A stretch of DNA of 64,000 nucleotides from Turritopsis dohrnii (GCA_027922465.2 BQMF02000428.1:62001-126000); one strand, 5' to 3'; positions 46,220 to 58,251 are shown, counted from the stretch's first letter. Made by a program: numbers and translations. Notes: generated from the sequence alone by a model not told the origin.

Positions 46220-47062
46220 ACTAGCCGCCAAGGCGGCGTCACTCGCCGCCCATGTCCACCTGCTCTGTATCACTGTATCAATAAACGTCAAATTTCCTTA
46301 TAAACGGCTCGTACAACTTGTGTTCAACCAGAAGCAGGTTCGAAGTCACAACCTCTGGTAAAACCAATCTTTTATCAGTGTAACAATACACTCAAAACGT
46401 AGAGAGAGAAAACTTCAACTTTTTATTAGCTTTTGTTTTGAAGAAGTTACGCGCTCTAACATGGGTGCTATCAAACATAAGGCGAAAATGGTTTCTCTTC
46501 TTAAAAAGATCTCACGGGAGGAGAGAAAAAAGGCACGTGCTAAATGAATAAAGTGAATAAAAAAAACGTTCGATCTGAAGCGCATAACAATTAAAAAAAG
46601 AAATTAAATTATTAAAAGAAAAGCAAAAAAATATTTTGTTTCATGATACTCTTTTTTTACTTATCGGTTTTTAAACATTTTGATTGCTCGAAACAAAGTT
46701 TACCCGTCTCAGACAGTCAGGCAAGGATACGTTAGGATACACTGGCAAACATGCTGCCACGTTCTGCCACTGTTGTTTTTTGTCCAAACTGTTAAATCAG
46801 TTAGTTTCGTATTTAGTTGATGTATTGTTTTCAAAGCCAACGTAGTCCTTGTGGAATATAAAACTAACAATAATAATAAAAACAAAACGTTATGTCTATC
46901 GGTTCACCAGCAAAAAAAAGTCACCTTCGATTGGGGTTGCAATGTATTTGTTTCGAACTCACGTCGCACACAAAAAAAGAAATAATTTCGCTCACAACTC
47001 AATCTACCATTTTGCGTGACTTACAAACAGACAGACGGAGAATCGGCTATTAATATATAGAT
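46220..47062. mobile_element. R1 interspersed repeat, copy b (tandem)
   Basis: It directly abuts copy a (tatatag|actagccgcc) and is about 90 percent similar by eye. The downstream flank 'atatttgtaactatatatga' continues the host sequence. Head-to-tail arrangement of two full units at one site is unusual for simple retroposition. Confidence 0.8.
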
Positions 47063-47845
47063 ATTTGTAACTATATATGACAAAAAGAGCTTTTTTCCTT
47101 AAATAGATATATCCTAAACAACATTGTCCTTTTAAATAACGAATCTACTTTCAGAAGTTTGTCACCATTCCCATTTTCTATGAAATGAAATATAAAGAAA
47201 TAATAATGATGTTGCATGTATAGTGGGAAACACCAACAGGTATTAAATACCTAAAATTTCCTAAGTTGCTATGGCGATTAAAGGTTTGAGCGAAAGGTTT
47301 AAATGGGAACAAATGATTTTTTGAAAATTAAAAAAACTAATTTTAATTATTTTTGAAATTCTTTCAAATGGTACAAAAAAAATCAATTTGAAGAAACCCA
47401 ATTTTAAAAAGTAGATTTCCCTTTTGAAACAAAGAACCAAACAGATAGGAAAAGTAAGGGAAAAGGGCTCTAGATCATTCTTTATAGTAAAATTAAAATT
47501 CAGTTGCTATGAGATGATGAAAATTCGGGACAAGTATTTTTATAATGTTCATGAAAAAAAAAGTTGTTTCTTTTTCTTATGACAAAAAACTACGATAACA
47601 CTACAGTGAAAATATTGCGAGAAAATATTTAACAGCAAAACAATTCTTAAAAAGGCAAACACGTTAAAGAAAAAGTTGTTTACAGACATTTTCTTGCCAA
47701 ACTGTTACCAAGAGCGTATGGAAAGTAAACCTTTACAACTATCCTAGAACCATCAGTGTCACCTTCACATGGAAATACCGTGGATTGTTCTAGATGACAC
47801 TAGACTTTGATTGTCGGTGGCATTGATAGAAGTATGCATTCTAAA

Positions 47846-47895
47846 ATGAGACAAGTTTTACTCATTTTGCTTCTGGCAAGTGCCATTTTAGCAAT

Positions 47896-47947
<52 letters not shown>

Positions 47948-48094
47948 CCGCACAAACAAGCTCCTGAACGAATTTTAGGTGGCTTACCAACAAGTTGTCG
48001 AAGCAGTATAGAAAAGATCTGCAACAACATATGCTACTCCAGCAAATGTATGGAGTTGTGTTTTTATCAGTTGAAAACAGATTGTCTGCAGTAA
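47846..48094 (+). CDS. Cysteine-rich secreted prepropeptide 4 (six Cys, poly-Gln, GGLP type)
   Basis: Two ATGs are in frame (47834, 47846); the second gives a clean signal peptide MRQVLLILLLASAILA, so the protein is 82-86 aa. It runs straight into 17 glutamines encoded by pure CAA, then R-ILGGLPT and six cysteines in exact C-x7-C-x3-C-x4-C-x3-C-x7-C spacing, ending -CLQ. Upstream sequence (47680-47845) resembles 43650-43794 upstream of gene 3, including 'acattttcttgccaaactgttaccaag'. There, however, a donor follows where gene 4 begins coding; gene 4 seems to lack the 5'-UTR intron. The CAA run is probably length-variable. The 3' flank repeats that of gene 3, so both arose from one duplicated block. 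Confidence 0.82.
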
Positions 48095-48364
48095 AATGTG
48101 AATTCAATGGAGAACTTTTGAAATGTAAAAGTTTTTTAAATGAATTGTAAAGCGAATTTTGAATGCTAAATGTCCTAAATAATCTGTGCTTTTTGTGGTG
48201 AATGAGAGTTTCAAAGACAAAATTCATCAAAGATTTTCTTTGGGCAAGAGGAAGCTTTCATCACACAATGATACATCTAAGATCTTGTATTTAAGATCTA
48301 TGCACGCTTTAAGCTTCTTTTTTTGTTGTCCAGTGGCGGTACAGATAAATAAAGGGATGTAAAT

Positions 48365-48600
48365 GTAATGACATCAAAACCCTCTTTTGCAAGTTAAGAA
48401 ATATATTTGTAACTATATTTGACAAAAAGAGCGTCGTAAAAACCTTTTTCCTTAAATAAATATATCCTAAACAACATAGTCCTTTTAAATAACGAATCTA
48501 CTTTCAGAAGTTTTTGTCACCATTTCCATTCCTATGAAATGAATTGTAAAGAAATAATAATAATGATCAGTCCCTACAAAACAAATTATATCATCTAAAC
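48365..48600. repeat. Duplicate of gene 3 downstream flank (R1 empty site)
   Basis: It matches 45310-45352 joined to 47064-47225 ('tgacatcaaaaccctctttt', 'tatatcctaaacaacatag', 'aacgaatctactttcagaag'). It lacks the R1 pair, so it records the pre-insertion state. Confidence 0.8.
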
Positions 48601-49639
48601 TTTGAGTACCGACGTGGAGATTAAGTTAATTTCGCGTTTTTCTGTTCAACTTCAAATGACTGAACTCTCCTCCTTGAACACGTTTTGGAAATAAACCAAT
48701 GCTCTTTGTGTGCGTAGAGTAAGATGTTGAGGATATTTCAAAGTTGAATGTTCTCTAAACTTCGCAAATTTTTTCGCAATGGAAACAATGATGAGTCATT
48801 AGCACTTCAATTTTATATCGAATTAGTGCCGATTAATCTGGAATCAAAATGTTTTGATATTTTAAAGCAAATTAGCTTGTTCCCACCTGCTTTATCAAAG
48901 AATACCGAATTGATATTACATGTTACTATGTTGAAAATTAAAAAATTATTGATCTATTTATTCATTATTACAAGAACGTTTGAGTAATAGTTTCTTTAAT
49001 GGTGGGCAAAAAAAGTTTTATACTTCAAGAAAAAGAATTATTCGAGGAAGAAATCAATTTATATCCATCATCATATGACAAAAAAAGACAAAACCTTCAA
49101 AGAAGGTAATGTAAATGAAATTTCGTGGAGAGAAATAAATTATATTTTATTGAAAATAATAGGTAAAAACGTTTACAAGAATTGTGTAGTACAAACTTTT
49201 TAACTTAAGTGGAAACACCTTCGCGTTAACACTCACCATGATTAACTCCAGAGACAAAAATTAACCCGAAAAAAATTAACGCAATTTTGTGCCTAATGGA
49301 AACCAATTTTAAGAGGTTGAACTGAAAGATGTGTTAAAGGATTAAAACAACTTAAAAAAGGAAAGTTAGATGGATACCGCCAGATTAAGTTAAAGACGGT
49401 GCTAAAGAAATAGCGTTTGCATTATGTCACCTGATAAATCTCCCCCTAGCAGAGTCTACGTTTCCTATCGAAGAGAGAATTGTCAAAGTTACATTATCAT
49501 ATAAATCTGAAAGTTATTCTGAATTTGATAATAACCGTCAACAAAACGGTTTTTGTGATAACATCAAAGTATTTAGAAAGCATTAAACGTATATAGTTGT
49601 ACTGTACAAATATCTAACTAATTCATTACGTCTCGTCAA

Positions 49640-50740
49640 TTTGAATTCCGGAAAGGAGACAAGCTTTCACAGAAAATACGGACAGAGGTCAATAGACAGG
49701 AGCTACATATATATTGACCTTAGGAAGGCGTTTGATACAATAAGCCATGCTACGTTATTGCAGAAACTGCTACATTATGGAATAAAAGAAAAATAATTGA
49801 ATTGATTCATTGATTACCTCTTTGGAAGACAATGTTCAATTTGAAGATTCTGTGTCTGATAGTCATTTTATCGCAATCGTAGTACAACAAAGTTCAAGGT
49901 CCCCAGTTTTCTCTTCTGTTCAACCTTCATATTAATGACATTCCACAACAATTGAAAGCAACAGAAATGTTTTTATATGATGATGATATGGTCATGTTTA
50001 ACAGTAACAACGATTCGAAGAATGTGGAAGATGTTTTAAATTGTGAACTTCAAAACGTTACCAAATAGCTCAATAAAAATGACCTGATCATCAACTTAAA
50101 AGCCAAGAAATGAAGAATGAAAAGGACATATATTGAAATCTCTGTGGGGTATTATTTTCTATTACATACCTCCACAAATAATGTCAAGATTAACACTGTT
50201 GAAAATTATGAAAACTAAGGAGCGATTCTAGATAATTCACTAAATTTCAAATTGAATTTTAACAAAATTTGCAAGAAAGTTAATTCGAGAGTACGATTAT
50301 TACCATGCATTCGATACGAAACGACACCACATGCTGCCGAACGTATTTATAAAGCAATGATTCTTTCATTTTCGATGAAACGTGAAAATGAAACAAAAAG
50401 TATCAGGACATAGTACACAAAATTACTTATGGAAAACGTTCATCGAATAAATGGCCGAGCATCAAACACCTTTGATCTGAACAAGTATCTATTCTAGTTC
50501 ATAAAATACTTTGATATCAAGCTACAGATAGTTTTGACGTATGTTTCGAGGTATTTCAACATGGGAGGAATACTTGTTGAAATCGAAAGTGTTTAAGACT
50601 ATCAAAAGTGCAAACGGAAAATGGTAGGAAAATGTCCTAATTTCAAGGTGCCTTACTTTGTATCACACTGCCAAATGATCTAATTACTATAGATAATATT
50701 ACGAAATTAAAAAATGAATTTATAGAACTTAAATGTCGTT
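49640..50740 (+). pseudogene. LINE reverse transcriptase fragment
   Basis: Broken reading frames show FEFRKGDK, YIDLRKAFDTISHATLL, HYGIKEK, then after stops LGPLLFNLHINDIPQQL-like residues and FLYDDDMVMF, which replaces the canonical F-A-D-D box. These are blocks of the reverse transcriptase of CR1/Jockey-like non-LTR retrotransposons. Many stops and indels show it is dead. Confidence 0.75.
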
Positions 50741-50921
50741 AACAATTTTGAGCAAACTTTAACAACTTTGCTTCCAGTCCACTTCGTAATTTTATGGTTT
50801 TTCAGTTAGCAGACTTATTATCTTTGTTTGCAACTATACTTCGTATTGATTTTCAAGTTGTCATAGAATTTTGTGTTAATTGAATAACTCAGAGTTTGTC
50901 ATGTCATGAACAAGCAAGTTT

Positions 50922-50962
50922 ATTTTGGCAACGTTTCGACAGCTACAGCTGTCATCGTAATT
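50922..50962 (-). other. Penelope-type degenerate hammerhead motif
   Basis: The minus strand reads GATGACAGCTGTAGCTGTC followed by GAAACGTTGCC. It has a strong stem II (CAGCT/AGCTG) and GAAAC, as found at the ends of Penelope-like elements, but the preceding CU of the conserved core is altered (AC). It is probably a relic. Confidence 0.45.
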
Positions 50963-51202
50963 TGTAAATTTAAACTGCCTTGGGCTAAAGGTACAGTCAA
51001 CTGAAAGCAGATTCTTAAGGGTGGCTACTCAATTCAGAAGGTTTCAGTTAATTGGGGCTGGCTTTTCTGAAAGTAACTTTTTGTCTTTCAAATGCTTTAG
51101 TCCTTACTCCTAAGCTTCTACTGTAGCTACCTTTTTGTTGCAGTTATGGCAAAGTTTTACGGATTTTTAACTGGGGTTTGCTATGGTGATGATGCATAAG
51201 CT

Positions 51203-51228
51203 GAGGTTAGGGTTAGGGTTAGGGTTAA
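51203..51228 (+). repeat. Short interstitial TTAGGG run
   Basis: About four units of the metazoan telomere repeat (ggttagggttagggttaggg). It is too short to suggest a chromosome end. Confidence 0.8.
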
Positions 51229-51599
51229 TGAATTTTTTCGGAAAAATAGAAATGGAAGGGGCTACACTTCACTTGGCATGGAAGCCACCATCTTGTATAC
51301 AATTCTCGATTATATAAGGCAAATTTATGGAATTGTATGTTGTTATTTTTATCAAAACAGTTTATGCATCCATCCGCTGAGCAAGATTTCAGTGTAAATT
51401 CGCTTTCATTTTTAATGTTTTGCCACTATTAAAGATGGCTACCAATGCCTCACTTCAAAATGCCGAGTCAGAAATCTAGCGTTTCGCTTATATATCATTG
51501 GTTGTAAGGAAGTTATTTGATGACATCCTTGCGACATCACGGATCTGACGTCGCTTTTTGTTGTCTCAATCTCTTCCCGCCTTTGTCTCAAAAGAAAGA

Positions 51600-52120
51600 T
51601 TACGGTGTCATCTTCAAATTTATAGACTCTTGAATGAATCAGACATTTCTCGAAGTCATTAAAATATATTAGAAATGTACCTTGTGGTACTATGCAAATA
51701 AGAGGGCGTGGTTCAGATTTTCTACCTTCTACTTTTAATATATTGGATCTGTTGAAAAGTTAGTCGATGAACCATTGTAGCGCTGCTCTTTTAACTCCAA
51801 ATGATTTCATTTTGATAAGAAGAACAGAATGGTGTCAAACGCTTTTGACAAGTCTACACAAGCAGCTCCAACTAATTTCCCTTTGTCGATTTCTTTACTT
51901 ATTTCGTCGATTAAATATAAAGTCGAAAGTTCTGTTGATCTCTTCTTTCTGCATTCGAATCCGGTTAGACAATAATCTATTTTCTTCGAGATACTACACA
52001 AACTGATGGTGTACTGCTCGTTCAAGAATCTTCGACATGATAGGTAGTATTGATATGGGACGGTTATTGTTCATTACACCTTTGTGTAAAGCAACGACCT
52101 TCGCAATCTTTGGTATTGTA
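51600..52120 (-). pseudogene. LINE reverse transcriptase fragment, minus strand
   Basis: In order on the minus strand: RPISILPIMSKILERA, then QYTISLCSISKKIDYCLTGF-like sequence, STELSTLYLIDEISKEIDKG, VDLSKAFDTI, and after a gap GTFLIYFNDFEKCL and FEDDTVIF. These are reverse transcriptase motifs 1 to 5 of a non-LTR element. It differs in sequence from the copy at 49.6 kb and lies in opposite orientation. Frame breaks and a shortened middle show decay. Confidence 0.75.
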
Positions 52121-52289
52121 TTTGTCTTTAGAGATAGTTGATAATAACTGCTATAGGTTTTGATAGGGTAGCTGAAGCATCTTTCAGTGGTCTTTCATGT
52201 AGGAATGTTATTGACTTCCGGCAGCTTTTCTTCTCTTCAAACCTTTGTTTTTCAACAAAAATTGTAGATTCGTAGGTAAAAGCAAATGC

Positions 52290-52334
52290 AGCAGATTTCC
52301 CAGAAATCCTTTTGCCTGTTAGGGCATCTTGTTA
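52290..52334 (+). mobile_element. HINE-like 3' end, solitary
   Basis: CAGAAATCCTTTTGCC-tgtta-GGGCATCTTGTT reproduces the sub-TIR plus hairpin end of the HINE elements. No matching 5' end is close by. Confidence 0.7.
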
Positions 52335-52718
52335 AAATTGGAACATTTCAAACAGCTCCTTCATTTATAACAGTTTTTTTAAACTGATTAAAAAAGGTTG
52401 TCAATAGTAACAACAAGAGCACTCGAAAACTAGAGCATTCTATTTCTCGCATGTCTGTGTTACTCGAACTATTTGCCTATCCCATGACATAATAATTAGT
52501 GAAGTTTCTATCAATTTCAACTCACGGAAACTTGAGCACTCAACTATTCGAACTCTTCTCCTGATGCACTGAGAACTCGATTTTTTTGTCGTCCTTTAGT
52601 CAGAGTGAATGTAAAGTGAATAATCTTTCAGAAGGCCTGTTTGCATTTGAAGATTCCACCTAATACGAATAGACCTTTACTGTTGTGTTCCAAGTGCATT
52701 ATTGTTTTAAAAAGATAC

Positions 52719-53570
52719 TAGCCGCCAAGGCGGCGTCGCTCGCCACCCATGTCCACCTGCTCTGTATCACTGTATCAATAAACGTCAAATTTCCTTATAA
52801 ACGGCTTGTGCAACTTGTGTTCAACCAGAAGCAGATTCGAAGTCACAACCGAAGTCACAACCTCTGGTAAAACCAATCTTTTATCAGTGTAAGAATACAC
52901 TCAAAACGTAGAGAGAGAAAACTTCAACTTTTTATTAGCTTTTGTTTTACAAAAGTTACGCGCTCTAACATGGGTGCAATCATACGTAAGGGGGAAATGG
53001 TTTGTCTTCTTAAAAAGATCACACGGGAGAGGAGAAAAAAAAGGCACGTGCTAAATGAATAAAGTGAATAAAAAAAAACGCTCGATCTGAAGCGCATAAC
53101 AATTAAAAAAAGAAATTGAATTATTAAAAGAAAAGCAAAAAAATGTTTTGTTTCATGATACTCTTTTTTTACCTATAGGTTTAAAACATTTTGATTGCTC
53201 GAAAAAAAAGTTTACCCGTCTCAGACAGTCAGGCAAGGATACATTAGGATACACTGGCAAACATGCTGCCACATTCTGCCACTGCTGCTTTTTGTCCAAA
53301 ATGTTTAATTAGTTAGTGTCTTTGTATTTAGTTGATTTATTGTTTTCAAAGCCAACGTAGTCAACGTAGTCCTTGGAATATAAAACTAACAATAATAATA
53401 AAAACAAATCGTTGGTCCTATTAGCTCATCAGCCCAAAAAAGTCACGTTCGATTGGGGTTGCAATGTATTTGCTTCGAACTCACGTCGCACACAAAAAAA
53501 GAAATAATTTCGCTCACAACTCAATCTACCATTTTGCGTGACTTACAAACAAACAAACAAACAGACAGGC
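52719..53570. mobile_element. R1 interspersed repeat, copy c
   Basis: It begins CTAGCCGCCAAGGCGGCG and runs through all R1 landmarks to 'acaaacaaacagacagg'. The last 20 bp of the terminus are missing; a partial second internal segment (53575-53790) repeats 'gcaaaaaaatattttgtttc'. Confidence 0.8.
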
Positions 53571-53926
53571 AATTAAAAAAAATGAAATTAAAACAAAAGC
53601 AAAAAAATATTTTGTTTCATGACACACTTTTTTCACCTATCTGAGTCGGGCAAGGAAAGCTTCGGTTTTTAAACATTTTGATTGCTCGAAAAAAAAGTTC
53701 ACCTGTCTCAGACAATCAGGCAAGCGTTAGGATACACTGGCAAACCGAACATGCTGCCACGTTCTGCCACTGCTGCTTTTTGCTGACACATGAAATAAAA
53801 ATATAGAATGTGCTAAATTTATTCCATCGCGCATAGAAAATATTTCTACCCGTATTGAAATCCCAAACCGGTGTGAGTTCAGTATAGCTCTCGTGTAAAA
53901 ACGCACTTGTATAGAGAGCTAGAAAC

Positions 53927-55172
53927 TACTTTAATCGGAGAAACTTTCGCGGGAGAAACTTTCGCGAGGTCAAAAATTCGCGAAATGTTTTGGATAAACT
54001 TTTGCAAATTGGAAAAGTCGCAAAATTTCGCGAGATAAACTTTCGCGAATGAAGAATTTGATAAATTTTTGCGAGTTAAACTTTCGCAAATGAAGGAATT
54101 TTTTTAAATAATTTAGGAAAGTTTTTAGAAAACAAAGGAATTTTCCATGCAGAAAATTGACAAAATGCATGCATTCGAACCTGTATTTTTCGTTCATTAC
54201 AAATAAAAATGAAGATAAAATTAGTTCAAAAACTACAAAGATTGTTCGTCGTCAAGTTCGTTGAAAACGTCATCAAAAACATTTCTAGTACCTTCTGGTC
54301 CCCACTCCTCATCGCCGCCGCCAGTCTCATACTCATACTAAAAAAACCGCGAATCGGAGATAATATACTGCAGGGAAAGGAATCAACTGATATTGTCATT
54401 ATCGACGACTGAAAAACATTTTTTACATAAATAATATTTGACAGTCTCTGTATCAAAATATGACTGATTTGTTACAAGAAAAAAAAAATGCTTTCAAGAA
54501 GATCAAATTAGCAAATCTTTCCCTCCCTTATATACATAGGTTTTGAAATAGATCTCCGACATTTTGGTAGCTAAAAAATTTCAAAAATTGCAAATCGAAA
54601 TTTTACTGGATAAACATTCGCGAATTGAAAATAAGAGCAAAATTTCGCGAGATAAACTTTCGCGAATGAGTGATTTTAAATTTTTCGCGGGATAAACTTT
54701 CGCGAAAAAGACTCGAATTCGCGAAATTCGCGAAAGTTTCTTTCGCGAAAGTTTCTCCGATTAAAGTATACTGCAGGGAAAGGAATCAACTGATATTGTC
54801 ATTATCGACGACTGAAAAACATTTTTTACATAAATAATATTTGACAGTCTGTGTATCAAAATATGACTGATTTGTTACAAGAAAAAAAAAATGCTTTCAA
54901 GAAGATCAAATTAGCAAATCTTTCCCTCCCTTATATACATAGGTTTTGAAATAGATCTCCGACATTTTGGTAGCTAAAAAATTTCAAAAATTGCAAATCG
55001 AAATTTTACTGGATAAACATTCGCGAATTGAAAATAAGAGCAAAGTTTCGCGAGATAAACTTTCGCGAATGAGTGATTTTAAATTTTTCGCGGGATAAAC
55101 TTTCGCGAAAAAGGCTCGAATTCGCGAAATTCGCGAAAGTTTCTTTCGCGAAAGTTTCTCCGATTAAAGTAG
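53927..55172. mobile_element. MITE with 'gataaactttcgcga' iterons and internal tandem duplication
   Basis: The left end TACTTTAATCGGAGAAACTT and right end AAGTTTCTCCGATTAAAGTA (allowing the iteron join) are inverted; TA may be the target duplication. Units close to 'gataaactttcgcgaat' fill both ends. The right 403 bp (54365-54767) is repeated almost unchanged at 54768-55170, including the terminal repeat, so the element has two right ends. The 67-codon frame at 54209-54412 is inside the MITE and not supported. Confidence 0.8.
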
Positions 55173-55639
55173 TAAATCTATTGTTTCTACTCGACAAAAC
55201 TCTCCAAGACCGTATCGAAATTTCTCATGTAAACAGAATGGCGATTTCAAACAGCTAAAAATTTCAAACTGGTTTGAGGTCACTACGGCTCTCATGTAAA
55301 CGCACTCTAAGGCCATCATTTTTTAAAAAATAACTATTCTGTCCTAATTTGAAATGTTACACGTAATATTTGTTAGTAGAGATTTTGATTACTTTTGATA
55401 GTTATTTGCTTATATGTCTACCCCAAAGTAAACTGTGGTATCAAAATTAGGTTTAACAATTTTCTTTTCTTCTTTTGTACAGAAAACCTGTATACAAATT
55501 TGATTGTATAATGTTGTAAGATAATTTTATTTGAGTTACAAATAGGAAACTTGTCAAGCTTCTGCACCAATAAAGATCATACATCTTATATTAAGATGAA
55601 ATTGTCTTACACATTGATGAGTTTGTTGATATGCAGAAG

Positions 55640-55950
55640 GGAACATATTAGTCGCATTTAGGTCTTCTAATTTTTAGCTACGTGTCCATAGTAACTTCTC
55701 AGTCACTTTTTAACTCCTCAGCAAAAAATTTTAAGAGAAACCTTATCATTTGACCGTGAACAATTTCATTTCATAATAACTTCAAAGTAAGTTTTTTTGT
55801 AGCATTAAATTCAACCTGAGTATCAGGTCGATGGTAGTTATACTGTAATTATTTAACGATACATTTTTCTCATGGTTATCAATGTACACACAATAATTGG
55901 TAAAATGTTTGCAACTTTGGGGAAATATATAGTCGCATTTTTGCGAATCT
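55640..55950. repeat. Interspersed repeat R2, copy 2 (inverse)
   Basis: It is the inverse of 35715-36050: 'ctcctcagcaaaaaatttta', 'gtcgatggtagttatactgt', 'ggggaaatatatagtcgcat'. It ends where a truncated R1 begins. Confidence 0.75.
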
Positions 55951-55952
55951 TG

Positions 55953-56625
55953 TTAGCTTTTGTTTTAAAAAGTTACGCACTCTAACATGGGTGCTATCAA
56001 ACGTAAGGGGGAAATGGTTTCTCTAAAAAAGATCTTAAAAAGATCACATGGGAGGAGAGAAAAAAGGCACGTGCTAAATGAATAAAGTGAATAAAAAAAC
56101 GTTCGATCTGAAGCGCATAACAATTAAAAAAAGAAATTGAATTATTAAAAGAAAAGCAAAAAAATGTTTTGTTTCATGATACTCTTTTTTTACCTATCGG
56201 TTTTTAAACATTTTGATTGCTCGAAAAAAAAGTTTACCCGTCTCAGACAGTCAGGCAAGGATACGTTAGGATACACTGGCAAACATGCTGCCATATTCTG
56301 CCACTGCTGCTTTTTGTCCAAAATGTTTAATCAGCTAGTTTCTTTGTATTTATTTGATGTATTGTTTTCAAAGCCAACGTAGTCAACGTAGTCCTTGGAA
56401 TATACAACTAACAATAATAATAAAAACAAAACGTTATTCCTATTAGTTCATCAGCCCAAAAAAGTCACGTTCGATTGGGGTTGCAATGTATTTGCTTCGA
56501 ACTCACGTCGCACACAAAAAAAGAAATAATTTCGCTCACAACTCAATCTACCATTTTGCGTGACTTACAAACAAACAAACAAACAAACAGACAGACAGAG
56601 AATCGGCTGTTAATATATAGTCTAG
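55953..56625. mobile_element. R1 copy d, 5'-truncated
   Basis: It starts inside R1 at the equivalent of 45553 ('agcttttgttttaaaaagtt') and continues to the canonical end 'gagaatcggctgttaatata'. 5' truncation is typical of target-primed retroposons, though this copy abuts R2. Confidence 0.75.
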
Positions 56626-57112
56626 ACGCTAAGGCGGCGTCGTTCGCCGCCCATGTTCAGCATGCGTTGACACGAAAAATAAAATTAAGGAATTGGCAAT
56701 CGAAAGTGTTCCCACGTTGTAGAGCTCGAAAAACTGATCAAAAAAATGTATGGGATTGTTCCGCTACGATCAACTGTTACAGAGATATCATTGTTCAAAG
56801 ATTTTGATGACGTCACAGACCCCTTCCCCAAAAAAATTAGACCCAAATTTTTTGTCACCCCATCGCGCGTATTGTGGACCCCAAAAAACGTCAGTTATCC
56901 TATTGGTAATCGAGATAATTTTCCCGAAACGTCGCATTCGATTAGGGTCTCAATACAATGGTTTCACACTGACGTCGCGCACAAGAAGAGAAATAATTTA
57001 TGTGTGATCTTACATTGCTGACTCTCTTTCGCAGTTCACATTTACCATTTTGCGTGACAGACAAACAAACAGACAGACAGAAAGAGAATCGGCTATTAAT
57101 ATATAGACTAGT
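56626..57112. mobile_element. R1 variant copy e
   Basis: It starts with the R1 head (CTAGACGCTAAGGCGGCG). After 'gttcgccgcccatgt' it switches to the sequence type seen at 281-540, then returns to an R1-like end with (caga)n and 'gagaatcggctattaatata'. It is a distinct subfamily joined head-to-tail to copy d. Confidence 0.7.
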
Positions 57113-57114
57113 AT

Positions 57115-58245
57115 CCCGGGTAAAAACTTTTTACCGAACTTAACTTCGAAAACATTAGGTCAAATCCACCATTCCCGTGTACGTACCCCGTGACGAAAAA
57201 ATAAATCAACCAATGCTATAAGTTAATACGGGTTCAACACTCAACACTGGAGCTGAACTACATAAAGACTTTTAACGTGGGATACACAGCCAAACATCAA
57301 AATAATCAAAATAATTGAAACAATGAAATGCCCTACCAAAGTCATAATTTAATACCGAAAAGATAAAAAGTAACAACAGTAAAACATAATGCGAAACTTA
57401 TATAGTACCAGGCATAGTACGTAAACACTTACCATAACACAAAATAATGTGTAATCATCACAAAATATAAGAATTCATCCAGCAATGCAATTTTTGAAAT
57501 ACATAATCCATTCTTCTCTTAACTGTCCCTCACAACATCATAATTTAACCATCTGCTTCATTTCTTTAATGGTTATACACCTTTTTTTTTCTGACCTAAA
57601 AGAAAAAGATTTCAGTGAAGAACAGCTACAATCCACACTACTGCAAACAACCATATTGAAGCAAACAAAAGCAAAAGATATAAATGACAGACAGGCAGAG
57701 AGACAAAGCACCAAACATCGTCAATAAAATATACAGGGAAATTTAATAAAAAGCAGACATGGTTGAGATGAGATAAGATAGCATAACACGTTCCCCATTT
57801 CCACAGTCATGAGAACCATTTTTAATTGATCTGTAAATAAAATCTTCTTTGCTAACTAATGGCGCGCGTTACCAAAACAAATTTTTACCGCGCCCCCCTT
57901 GTCTTCGTTTCTCCATCTTCTTTTCGTTTTCATTCAGCTTCTACAACCTAAACGATTGAATTACTTAACTCTTACACTCACACATTAATAAGATATATTT
58001 TCAAAATAAACTTAAAATTAAAACCATTCGATTCGTTACCCGTGTAAATAAACATCGTTTTTTCTGCAGCCAATTTTTAAAAACTTTACTGCACTTCTTC
58101 TGTATAGCCACATTATTTGATAACTAAAACGAAATAAGTATAACCCTGAAAATGTGCTGGATACATTCTTCCACTCGCATTTCTTCTTTGTTTTCCACTG
58201 ACGTAAACCATTTCACTACACTGCTTTTACATCGTAAACAAACAT
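57115..58245. other. Intergenic, nothing recognised
   Basis: Low-complexity AT-rich sequence; the 80-codon frame at 57485-57727 shows no domain, signal peptide or splice support. Confidence 0.4.
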
Positions 58246-58251
58246 GCATAA

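Noticed and set aside
47800..48030. Minus-strand frame with a long poly-cysteine run
   Set aside because: It is the complement of the CAA (poly-Gln) tract in peptide gene 4; the plus-strand frame has a signal peptide and the family cysteine pattern.
54209..54412. 67-codon frame with a hydrophobic stretch
   Set aside because: It lies wholly within the MITE at 53927-55172, and its C-terminal part is duplicated with the element's right end.
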